Assembly (NCBI GenBank): GCA_944322635.1
Contig: CALUPL010000111.1
Span: forward strand, 1-64,000
Direction of reading: 5' to 3'
From: an uncultured Mailhella sp.
Lineage (GTDB): Bacteria; Desulfobacterota; Desulfovibrionia; Desulfovibrionales; Desulfovibrionaceae
Length of the DNA: 64,000 nt
The notes below the pieces were generated by a model. The model did not search any database, had not been told where the DNA came from, and saw only the letters and a program-made list of their open reading frames with translations. Shown here piece by piece: positions 1 through 7,970 of the stretch (its first letter is position 1; every line of letters starts with the position of its first letter). Made by a program: the position numbers and the translations under genes.

Positions 1-1148
1 ACATGATCGCCCTGCTCGACCGCGAAACCGGCGAAGTGCTCCGCACCTGGGACTACAAGACCTTCCTGCCCCAGAACGTGGCCGGTTCCGGCTCCCAGGA
101 CGCCCACGACTGGTTCCACAACAACGCCCTGTGGTACAACGACAAGAACAAGACCATCACCATTTCCGGCCGCCATCAGGACGCCATCGTCAACTTCGAC
201 TACGAGACCAGCAAGCTCAACTGGATCATCGGCGACCCCGAAACCTGGCCCGAAGACATGCAGAAGTACTTCTTCAAGCCCGTGGGCGACGTGGAGAACT
301 TCGACTGGCAGTATGAACAGCATGCCTGCGTGGTCTGCCCCGACGGCGACATCATGTGCTTCGACAACGGCCAGTACCGCTCCAAGGTGAAGGAACGCTA
401 CATCAGAAACCGCGACAACTTCTCCCGCGGCGTGCGCTACCGCATCGATACCGACAAGATGGAAATTGAACAGGTGTGGCAGTACGGCAAGGAACTCGGA
501 CAGAGCTTCTTCTCCCCCTACATCTGCAACGTGGAATACTACGACGAAGGCCACTACCTCATCCACTCCGGCGGCATCGGCTGGAAGGACGGCTATGCCT
601 CCGACAAGCTCGGCGCCTTCATCAATCCCAAGAAGGAACCCGGCACCGACATCTGCGCCAAGACCGTGGAACAGAAGGACGGCGTTGTCATGTACTCCAT
701 GGAAGTGGACGGCAACTTCTACCGCGCCGAAAAGCTCTTCCCCTACCATGACGGCGACAACGCCGCGTTCGGCGAAGGCAAGCTGCTCGGCCATCTGGAC
801 GTGACCCCCACCTTCGACACCATTCCCGACGTGCCGGAATCTCAGGAAGTCATCGACTCCTGGCATCAGGTGAACATCGAGGAAGACGAAGACCGCATCG
901 TGTTCCACGGCCGCTTCGCCCGCGGTTCCCTGGTCATGGTGCTGCTCGAAGGCGAAAAGGAAACCCGCGGCTACTTCATCAACACCGCAGCCTCCTACCA
1001 CCTTGCCATGTGCTCCGGCGCCTACCTTGAAGACGACGATCGCGTCATCAAGCAGAACATCAGCAAGGAAGGCCTCTCCGGCAGATACGACATCAAGATC
1101 CTCGTGGAAGACACCAAGTATCAGACCGGCGTTTCCCTCTTCTGCTAA
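1..1148 (+). CDS. assT: Aryl-sulfate sulfotransferase, C-terminal part (5' end outside window)
   Basis: The last 381 residues of a PF05935-type arylsulfotransferase, a periplasmic beta-propeller enzyme that moves a sulfuryl group from one phenol to another without PAPS. Family members are about 570-600 residues, so the N-terminus and signal peptide lie upstream. Counting from the first visible Met, H39 (in DWFHNNA), H107 (EQHACVV), R126 (DNGQYR) and H188 (YLIHSGG) match E. coli AssT H252, H356, R374 and the sulfurylated nucleophile H436. The spacing R126-H188 is 62 residues, the same as R374-H436. It therefore looks catalytically complete, unlike the three short paralogues at 49.6-55.6 kb. 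A terminator follows directly. Confidence 0.88.
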   Translation, partial: MIALLDRETGEVLRTWDYKTFLPQNVAGSGSQDAHDWFHNNALWYNDKNKTITISGRHQDAIVNFDYETSKLNWIIGDPETWPEDMQKYFFKPVGDVENFDWQYEQHACVVCPDGDIMCFDNGQYRSKVKERYIRNRDNFSRGVRYRIDTDKMEIEQVWQYGKELGQSFFSPYICNVEYYDEGHYLIHSGGIGWKDGYASDKLGAFINPKKEPGTDICAKTVEQKDGVVMYSMEVDGNFYRAEKLFPYHDGDNAAFGEGKLLGHLDVTPTFDTIPDVPESQEVIDSWHQVNIEEDEDRIVFHGRFARGSLVMVLLEGEKETRGYFINTAASYHLAMCSGAYLEDDDRVIKQNISKEGLSGRYDIKILVEDTKYQTGVSLFC

Positions 1149-1159
1149 CGTCATGTAAA

Positions 1160-1189
1160 AAAAGGCCGTCACAACCGTGGCGGCCTTTT
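1160..1189 (+). terminator. Rho-independent terminator of the arylsulfotransferase gene
   Basis: An 11-bp stem (1162-1172 with 1177-1187, one G-T pair) with a 4-base loop, preceded by A residues and followed by T residues. Confidence 0.85.
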
Positions 1190-1458
1190 CCGCACCGGAC
1201 CTTCACTTTCCCTCCGGTGCTTCCCCTGCGGGAAGAGCACGGCTCTTCCCGCTCTTTTCATTGCCCGACGTGCGGGCGAAGCACATGCCGTTTCCAAGGT
1301 CGCCGGCAGACTCCGACGAACGTTCAAAACGGACGCCATGCGGCAAGCCTGCCGGAGAAGCGGACGTGCGGAGCGCGCAGAAAAACGACGCCGCAACAGC
1401 GGCGAAGTGCCCGGCCGCAGGCGGAAAGCCGCACAGGAAAAAGCACGAATCCGTCCGG

Positions 1459-1785
1459 CTACGCGGCAAAAAGCTTGCCGCATCTGCGGCAGCGGTAAAG
1501 ATGCCTGTTGTACTTGTTGTCCATGGCGTGTCCCGCCCGATTGCCCATGACGGCCCCGGAAGCCGCTCCCGTCACGGCGCCCACGAGGCCGCCCGCAAGC
1601 GCGCCTATGGCCGTGCCGAGTCCCGGAAGCACGGAACCTATGGCGGCCCCTGCTGCCGCTCCCGCACTTATGCCGGACACGCCCGCGGCCGCACCGCCCA
1701 CGCCGCCCGCCGTGGTGCCGAGCACACGGTAGCGATTATCCCTGCACACATCGGAACTCTTACAGAACGGACAGCGAACGGGCAT
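1459..1785 (-). CDS. Zinc-ribbon / glycine-zipper protein
   Basis: A 108-residue protein. It begins with CPFC and ends with CRRCGK, forming the two knuckles of a small zinc ribbon. Between them lies a Gly/Ala-rich segment of about 65 residues with GxxxG-type spacing, typical of glycine-zipper membrane segments. The start is supported by a GAGGTGA ribosome-binding site just upstream. The function is unknown; such proteins often sit in or on a membrane. It stands alone between the arylsulfotransferase and glnN. The composition of the middle could allow a chance open frame, but the paired Cys motifs at both ends and the ribosome-binding site argue that it is real. Confidence 0.7.
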   Translation of the reverse strand: MPVRCPFCKSSDVCRDNRYRVLGTTAGGVGGAAAGVSGISAGAAAGAAIGSVLPGLGTAIGALAGGLVGAVTGAASGAVMGNRAGHAMDNKYNRHLYRCRRCGKLFAA

Positions 1786-2521
1786 GACTCACCTCGCGTT
1801 TTTCATAAACGGCATGGTACGGAAAAAAATTCCGGCAGGCAAGAAAGGGCACGCCATCCTCCTTTCTCCTGCGGAACCGGCCCCGGACGCAACGGACCTC
1901 ATCACCCGTCATTCTGACGCCTTTTTTTCGACACGTCTCCGATAATCATGCCGGACGACGCCCCTCGTTTTCCGCTCTCCTTTACGGCTGACATGCCCGG
2001 AGACGCTTCGGACAAGGCTGCTGCCTTCCCGTGGGAAAGGCAGGTCTGCGGCCCCGCCGCTTTTCTCCGTGTTCGGACAACGGCGGAGAACAGGCACGGT
2101 TCATGCGTTCCGCAGCGCAACAACGAAGACGGCACGACCAAAGCGGCTTTCGCTCCGCAGGACGCCGACTCGAAACGGCGTTGAAAGCCCCAGAAGCGGA
2201 AGAGTTCTTTTCAAAAAGGACCTTCCGGACGGGTGAAAACGCCGTCCGGAATAAAACCGGTTTTCAACATGCCTCCGAGCTGTCCGCCTTTGCGCCTATC
2301 CGTCGTCCGGCAAAGGAGGTTCCGCCCGGAGCGTCTGTTCCACGACAGCGTTGTCATTGACTAATCGGCCGTCATCATTCCCTCTTTGCCGTTCGGGCCT
2401 CTTCTTTGCGCCATCCGGGTTTCTTCTTTAAAAGAATGCCTCTCCGCGCCCGGAAAGTCTCCTCCCGCCTTGCGGGTTGTTGAACAGCTCCGAGCCCTCT
2501 CTTACGACAGCCGCACATTTT

Positions 2522-2727
2522 CTACCTTTATGTCGAAAATATTCCTTTCCCGTTTCCCCTGCCGGAATGGTACCAATGTGTCACCCCTAAAATCCACCTA
2601 AATGTAGTTTTTTTCATTTTTCATGACAACCATCTGAATTTAAACGATTATTACAGAACAATCCTGAAAAATATGACAATTTTGTCCAATTCAGCCCCGG
2701 TATTTTTTCTACGTTTTGGTCGAAAAT
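2522..2727. promoter_or_regulatory. Spaced 19-bp direct repeat, candidate activator sites for glnN
   Basis: Copies at 2522-2540 and 2709-2727 agree at 16 of 19 positions; both contain CTAC-N-TTT-NN-GTCGAAAAT. They lie about 290 and 100 bp upstream of the sigma-54 promoter, the usual distance for enhancer-like sites of NtrC/NifA-type activators. The imperfect inverted arms TTT...AAAA inside each copy fit a dimeric protein. A separate GACAA-TT-TTGTC dyad sits at 2675-2686. The role is inferred; the repeat itself is plain in the sequence. Confidence 0.5.
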
Positions 2728-2808
2728 GCTGCCACCCGCTTTTTCCAGAAAAAGCAAACATAAAAATATTTCATTTTATTTTCATATGTTAAATAAAAAA
2801 TATCGAAT

Positions 2809-2825
2809 TTGGCACGCTTCTTGCT
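2809..2825 (+). promoter_or_regulatory. Sigma-54 promoter of glnN
   Basis: TTGGCAC-N5-TTGCT: an excellent match to the -24/-12 consensus, with the GG and GC dinucleotides exactly 12 bp apart. Transcription would start near 2835, which rules out the ATG at 2832 as the start and supports 2877. Confidence 0.92.
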
Positions 2826-2876
2826 TTAGGAATGTCAGAAAATGACACGAAGCCTTTCCTAAAGGAGTTAACAAAC

Positions 2877-4991
2877 ATGTCAAGTTCCAATGCGCCAAGG
2901 CATGACGACGAATATTTCGGCTGCGACGTGTTCACTCTCGACACCATGTGCCGGCATCTGCCCCACGACGTGTACATGAACCTTGAGCAGACCATTCTGA
3001 ACGGCACCCGCCTCGATCCCGCCATTGCCGGTACCGTGGCCAATGCCATGAAGGACTGGGCCGTTTCCCGCGGAGCCACCCACTACACCCACTGGTTCCA
3101 TCCCCTCACCGGCCTTACTGCGGAAAAGCACGACGCCTTCCTCCAGCCCGTGGACGGAAAGATGATCAGCTGCTTCTCCGGCAAGACCCTGCTTTCCGGC
3201 GAACCGGATGCCTCCAGCTTCCCTTCCGGCGGCCTGCGCTCCACCTTCGAGGCCCGCGGCTACACCGCCTGGGACCCCACCTCTCCGGTGTTCCTCATCG
3301 GCCACACCCTGCACGTGCCCACCATGTTCTATTCCTACACGGGCGAAGCCCTCGACCGCAAGGTTCCGCTGCTGCGCTCCGTGTCCGCGGTGTCCCGTCA
3401 GGCTCTGCGCATTCTGCGCCTGTTCGGCAACACCCGTGCCACCCGCGTGGATGCCCAGGTCGGCCCCGAACAGGAATACTTCCTCGTCGATAAGGCCCTT
3501 GCCGCCAGGCGTCCCGACCTCATCATGACCGGCCGCACCCTCTACGGCGCCACCACCCCCAAGGGTCAGGAAATGGAAGATCATTACTTCGGTTCCATTC
3601 CCTCCCGCGTGATGGCCTTCATGGAAGACCTCGAACACACGCTGTACCGTCTCGGCATTCCCGCCCAGACCCGTCACAACGAAGTGGCGCCCGCCCAGTT
3701 CGAGCTTGCTCCCCTCTATGAAAAGGTGAACATCGCCACCGACCACAACATGCTGGTCATGAACCTCATGCGCTACATCGCGCCGCGTCACGGCTTCATG
3801 TGCCTTCTGCATGAAAAGCCCTTCGAGGGCGTGAACGGTTCCGGCAAGCACAACAACTGGTCGCTTTCCGACTCCGAGGGCAACAACCTTCTCAAGCCCG
3901 GCGACACGCCTCAGGACAACGCGCAGTTCCTGGTCTTCCTGGCCGCCGTGCTGCGCGCCGTGCACAAGCACTCCGCCGTGCTGCGCCTCGGCACCATCGG
4001 CGCCGGCAACGATCACAGACTCGGCGCCAACGAAGCGCCGCCGGCCATCATTTCCGTGTACCTCGGCGATCAGCTGGCCGAAGTGGTCCGTTCCTTCACC
4101 GGCGACGGCTCCTGCACCAAGAAGGCCAAGCCCACGCTGAACATCGGCGTTGACGTGCTGCCCCCCATGCCCTGCGACTATTCCGACCGCAACAGAACCA
4201 GCCCCTTCGCCTTTACGGGCAACAAGTTCGAATTCCGCGCCGTGGGTTCCTCGCAGTCCATCGCTCCGGCCAACATCGCCATCAATGCCGCCGTGGCCTG
4301 CGCCCTTGAAGACATCGCCGACCGCCTCGAAGCCGACGTTGCCGCGGGCAAGGATTTGAACAGCGCCGTGCAGAGCCTGCTCACCGACCTGTTCACCGAA
4401 CATGCCCCCATCGTGTTCAACGGCAACGGCTACACCGAAGAATGGCCCGTGGAAGCCGCAAAGCGCGGTCTGCCCAACTACGCCAACACCGTGCAGGCCC
4501 TTGAGCACTACAGCGATCCCGACGTTCTTTCCACCTTCTCCCGCCAGGGCATTCTCACCGAACGCGAATGCCTCTCCCGCCAGGAGATTCTGTTCGAGAA
4601 CTACGCCAAGACCATAGGCATCGAAGCCGCCACCGCAAGCCGCATGGGACGCACCCTCATCGTGCCCGCCGCCATGAAGGCTCAGAGCGCGGCCGCCGAA
4701 ATGGTGAACCGCACCCGCGCCGCCATGGGCAAGGTGCCCGCCGCCCAGACCTCTTATCTGGAACTGCTCGCTTCCTCCACCGAAAGCCTCATGGTCGCCC
4801 TGCGCAAGCTGGATGAAAAGCGCATGGTGCTCGCCGAAACCTCGGAAGCGGAAAAGGCCGCCCTCATCGCCCGTGACGAAGTGCTCCCCGCCATGAACGA
4901 ATGCCGCGGCTTTGCCGACAAGCTGGAATCCATCATGTCCAGTTCCGACTGGCCCATGCCCAGCTACGCCGAACTTATGTGGACGCATTGA
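2877..4991 (+). CDS. glnN: Glutamine synthetase type III
   Basis: A 704-residue ATP-dependent glutamine synthetase of the large type III class (about 700-730 residues). It makes glutamine from glutamate and ammonia in the cytoplasm. The catalytic-core motifs NEVAPAQFELAP, GSGKHNNWS and LGANEAPPA are present. The start at 2877 has an AAAGGAG ribosome-binding site and lies downstream of the sigma-54 start site; an in-frame ATG 45 bases upstream is rejected for that reason. Glutamate synthase genes follow on the same strand, so the block forms a GS/GOGAT pathway. The sigma-54 promoter points to nitrogen control, perhaps by the activator encoded at 11698. Confidence 0.95.
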   Translation: MSSSNAPRHDDEYFGCDVFTLDTMCRHLPHDVYMNLEQTILNGTRLDPAIAGTVANAMKDWAVSRGATHYTHWFHPLTGLTAEKHDAFLQPVDGKMISCFSGKTLLSGEPDASSFPSGGLRSTFEARGYTAWDPTSPVFLIGHTLHVPTMFYSYTGEALDRKVPLLRSVSAVSRQALRILRLFGNTRATRVDAQVGPEQEYFLVDKALAARRPDLIMTGRTLYGATTPKGQEMEDHYFGSIPSRVMAFMEDLEHTLYRLGIPAQTRHNEVAPAQFELAPLYEKVNIATDHNMLVMNLMRYIAPRHGFMCLLHEKPFEGVNGSGKHNNWSLSDSEGNNLLKPGDTPQDNAQFLVFLAAVLRAVHKHSAVLRLGTIGAGNDHRLGANEAPPAIISVYLGDQLAEVVRSFTGDGSCTKKAKPTLNIGVDVLPPMPCDYSDRNRTSPFAFTGNKFEFRAVGSSQSIAPANIAINAAVACALEDIADRLEADVAAGKDLNSAVQSLLTDLFTEHAPIVFNGNGYTEEWPVEAAKRGLPNYANTVQALEHYSDPDVLSTFSRQGILTERECLSRQEILFENYAKTIGIEAATASRMGRTLIVPAAMKAQSAAAEMVNRTRAAMGKVPAAQTSYLELLASSTESLMVALRKLDEKRMVLAETSEAEKAALIARDEVLPAMNECRGFADKLESIMSSSDWPMPSYAELMWTH

Positions 4992-5000
4992 TGAAACGGC

Positions 5001-5023
5001 GCGGGAACCGGCAGGGTTCCCGC
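5001..5023 (+). terminator. Hairpin after glnN
   Basis: A perfect 9-bp GC-rich stem (5001-5009 with 5015-5023) and 5-base loop, ten bases after the stop. There is no strong T run, so it may act with the next hairpin. Confidence 0.5.
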
Positions 5024-5061
5024 CCGTTCTCCTCTCCGAAATGAAAGAGCCATGTCGCGAA

Positions 5062-5094
5062 GGGGCAGACCGCACAGGAAGGTCTGCCCCTCTT
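5062..5094 (+). terminator. Terminator between glnN and the glutamate synthase genes
   Basis: A perfect 10-bp stem (5062-5071 with 5081-5090) followed by TCTT. It probably separates glnN from the glutamate synthase operon, at least in part. Confidence 0.65.
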
Positions 5095-5173
5095 AAGCGG
5101 ATGACGCAGTACAAATACGCATCGCAGGCCGTTATCGTTCCAACGAGCGGTCGGGGATATTGAGGACAACAAC

Positions 5174-6280
5174 ATGTGCAGAATAGGGTCGATAAAGAGC
5201 TTAACGCCCATCGGGCCGCGCAGCGCGCTCGAGCTCATGCTTCCGCAGCAGGAAGGGCACGACAATTCCGGCTTTGCCATGGTCATGCAGGACCTGGCCG
5301 GGCCTTTCGCCGAGTGGAAGGACAGGCCCCTGCTTTCCGCGGCCTGCACCCGCGAGGGCATGCGCGCCGTGGACGACTACATGGCCGAGCATCATTTTTC
5401 CCTGCTTTTCAGCTGGACGCCCAAGTATGACGCGCGTCCCGGGCTGGACATCCGTCCCATGGAACGCTACCTCTTCCGCGTTTACGACTATCCGCCCCAC
5501 TACCGCTACAGCAGCGACGAGGAAAAGGCCGCTCTTCTGCTCGACACCCGTCTGGCCCTGCGTTCCATGCTCGAGGAGCACGACGAAGGCTTCGTGTACT
5601 CCTTCTGGCCCGACACCCTCACCCTCAAGGAAATAGGCGATCCCAGAGACATAGCCACCTACTTCCGCCTGTGGGACGATTCCTGCCCGCTTCTTGCCAA
5701 GAACATCGTCACCCAGTGCCGTCAGAACACCAACTACGACATCGTGCGCTACGCGGCCCATCCCTTCTTCCTTCAGGGCTACACACTCTGCGCCAACGGC
5801 GAAAACACCTTCTACACCAAGAACAGGGAATTTCAGAAATCCCTGCATCGCGGCTACACCGGTTTCGAATCCGACTCGCAGTGCCTTCTCTACACCCTGC
5901 ACTACGTGCTCAACGAGCTCAAGTGGCCCATCGAATACTACAAGCACGTCATCACGCCCCTGCCCTTTGCCGAAATCGACAAGCGTGAGGACGCCGAAGT
6001 GCTCCGCATCATCCGCGAAACGCTCGCCCACCTCGAAATCAACGGCCCCAACGCCATCATCGCCATGCTGCCCGACGGCCGCATGATGACCTGCTGCGAT
6101 TCCAAGAAGCTGCGCCCCGTAGTCGTCGGCCGCACCAAGGACATGCTGGCCATTTCCTCCGAAGTGTGCGGACTCAACGCCATCATGCCCGACCGTGACG
6201 TTTCCACGGACATCTACCCCGGCGAAAGGGAAACCATTGTCATCGACAACGACCTGAGGGTGCATATATGCAGACAGTAA
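5174..6280 (+). CDS. Glutamate synthase, class II glutamine amidotransferase subunit
   Basis: A 368-residue stand-alone Ntn-type glutaminase domain. It starts Met-Cys-Arg-Ile-Gly, placing the nucleophilic Cys at position 2 so that Met removal exposes it, as in GltB and PurF. It would hydrolyse glutamine and pass ammonia to the synthase subunit encoded next. The ATG at 5174 has GAGGA upstream. The end overlaps the next gene by 13 bases, so translation is probably coupled. In bacterial GltB this domain is fused to the synthase; here the enzyme is split as in archaea and many sulfate reducers. Confidence 0.88.
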   Translation: MCRIGSIKSLTPIGPRSALELMLPQQEGHDNSGFAMVMQDLAGPFAEWKDRPLLSAACTREGMRAVDDYMAEHHFSLLFSWTPKYDARPGLDIRPMERYLFRVYDYPPHYRYSSDEEKAALLLDTRLALRSMLEEHDEGFVYSFWPDTLTLKEIGDPRDIATYFRLWDDSCPLLAKNIVTQCRQNTNYDIVRYAAHPFFLQGYTLCANGENTFYTKNREFQKSLHRGYTGFESDSQCLLYTLHYVLNELKWPIEYYKHVITPLPFAEIDKREDAEVLRIIRETLAHLEINGPNAIIAMLPDGRMMTCCDSKKLRPVVVGRTKDMLAISSEVCGLNAIMPDRDVSTDIYPGERETIVIDNDLRVHICRQ

Positions 6281-7905
6281 AGGCTCTCGACAACTGCACG
6301 GACGATCTTCGCTGGATCATCCGCTACGATCCCACCCGCTGCACCATGTGCGGCAGCTGCGTGGCCCAGTGCATGCAGAACGCCATTGAAGTGCGCATGA
6401 TGCGGCAGGACCTCACGGTTTCCGAAAAGCCCTGGCCCGATCCGGAAAAGAAGCATCTCGCCCGGCCCGTCATCCGTCAGAAGACCGACCTCGCCCATCT
6501 GTGCGTGGGCTGCGGCTTCTGCGCCAAGGTGTGCCCCAACGACGCCATTCATCCCGAGCGCAACCCCGATCAGCGCATTCCCGTCATCGCCCGCGTGAAC
6601 GGCCCCATACGCCGCGGCGGCCGCACCAACCTGAACACGCAGCGCACCCTCGACGCCATTGTGGTGGGCCGCATCAGCCAGATGACCGACCCCGCGCTCG
6701 ATTCCGAACGCCATACCTTCGACATGCGCGCGCCCTTGGGCCGCGTGCTTCCCTCCCGCGACCTCGCCTCGGAACTGCAGGTGCGCGACGGCAAGCTCGT
6801 GAAGACCGGACACACCCCGCCCGTGAACTGGATTTATCCGCTCATCTTCAGCGACATGTCCATTGGTGCCCTTTCCACCCGCGCCTGGGAAGCCATTGCC
6901 ATGGCCGCCGCCTACCTCAACGAGGAATGCGGCCTGCCCGTGCGCATGAGCTCCGGTGAGGGCGGCATGCCCGTACGGCTCATGGAGTCCGACAAGCTCA
7001 AGTATTTCATCATTCAGATCGCCTCCGGCCACTTCGGATGGGACCGCATAGTCAAGGCTCTGCCCCGCATGAAGGTGGACCCCGCAGGCGTGCTCATCAA
7101 AATAGGCCAGGGCGCCAAGCCCGGCGACGGCGGCCTTCTGCCCGCCTCCAAGGTGGCCCCCCACATTCAGGCCATCCGCGGCGTGCCCAAGTCCACCCTG
7201 CATTCTCCGCCGAACCATCAGGGCCTCTACTCCATTGAGGAATCCGTGCAGAAAATGCACCTCTCCCTCAACGCGGCCTTCGGCTTCCGTGTGCCCGTGG
7301 CCATCAAGTGCGCGGCCTCGGCCACGTCCGTGTCCGTGTACAACAACCTTCTGCGTGATCCCTACCGCATCTGCGGCGGATTTTTCATCGACGGCATTCA
7401 GGGCGGCACCGGCGCGGCCAACGAGGTTTCCCTCGACCACACCGGACACCCCGTGGTCTCCAAACTGCGCGACTGCTACCTGGCGGCCGTGCGGCAGGGC
7501 CTTCAGGGTCAGATTCCCCTCTGGGCCGGCGGCGGCGTGGGCCTCACCGGCAACGCGGCTGCCGATGCCTTCAAGATGATATGCCTCGGCGCCAACGGCG
7601 TGTTCATCGGCAAGCTTCTCATCCAGCTTCTCGGATGCGTGGGCAACGAGAACGGCCGCTGCAACAACTGTTCCACGGGTCTGTGCCCCAACGGCATCTG
7701 TTCGCAGGATCCGCGCCTCGTGGCGCGGCTCGACGTGGACAGAGGGGCACAGGCCATTGTGGACTACGTGCTCGCCTTCGACAGCGAACTGCGCAAGCTC
7801 ATGGCCCCCATCGGAAACAGCTCCCTGCCCGTGGGCCGCTCCGACGCCCTGGTGGCCACCGACCATGCCGTGGCCGAAAAGCTCGGCATAGCCTACGCCT
7901 GCTGA
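6268..7905 (+). CDS. Glutamate synthase, FMN/Fe-S synthase subunit
   Basis: 545 residues. The N-terminus carries two 4Fe-4S ferredoxin motifs (Cys 25, 28, 31, 35 and a second set near 79-89). The rest is the FMN-binding TIM-barrel domain of glutamate synthase, which converts 2-oxoglutarate plus ammonia to glutamate. Family motifs seen include SSGEGGMP, RGVPKSTLHSPP and GGTGAAN. A Cys-rich stretch near the end (NNCSTGLCPNGIC) fits the extra iron-sulfur cluster. It overlaps the amidotransferase gene and is followed by the GXGXG/reductase gene, completing the enzyme. Confidence 0.92.
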   Translation: MQTVKALDNCTDDLRWIIRYDPTRCTMCGSCVAQCMQNAIEVRMMRQDLTVSEKPWPDPEKKHLARPVIRQKTDLAHLCVGCGFCAKVCPNDAIHPERNPDQRIPVIARVNGPIRRGGRTNLNTQRTLDAIVVGRISQMTDPALDSERHTFDMRAPLGRVLPSRDLASELQVRDGKLVKTGHTPPVNWIYPLIFSDMSIGALSTRAWEAIAMAAAYLNEECGLPVRMSSGEGGMPVRLMESDKLKYFIIQIASGHFGWDRIVKALPRMKVDPAGVLIKIGQGAKPGDGGLLPASKVAPHIQAIRGVPKSTLHSPPNHQGLYSIEESVQKMHLSLNAAFGFRVPVAIKCAASATSVSVYNNLLRDPYRICGGFFIDGIQGGTGAANEVSLDHTGHPVVSKLRDCYLAAVRQGLQGQIPLWAGGGVGLTGNAAADAFKMICLGANGVFIGKLLIQLLGCVGNENGRCNNCSTGLCPNGICSQDPRLVARLDVDRGAQAIVDYVLAFDSELRKLMAPIGNSSLPVGRSDALVATDHAVAEKLGIAYAC

Positions 7906-7970
7906 TTTCCCGCGCCGAACCGGCACATCCCGGTCCTTCACCCGGAACCTCATCCTAAAAAGGCAACGCA

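Larger units (their letters stand above)
1786..2876. other. Long intergenic region upstream of glnN
   Basis: About 1.1 kb without a convincing gene. The short open frames here show no family resemblance. The first 700 bases are GC-rich and I see nothing in them. From about 2500 the sequence turns AT-rich and carries a 19-bp direct repeat, a small dyad and a sigma-54 promoter, listed separately. Confidence 0.6.

Noticed and set aside
1902-2184. Short overlapping frames upstream of glnN
   Set aside because: No ribosome-binding sites, family resemblance or codon pattern of real genes.
2880-5114. A 744-codon minus-strand frame opposite glnN
   Set aside because: Gly/Val/His-rich shadow with no family features.
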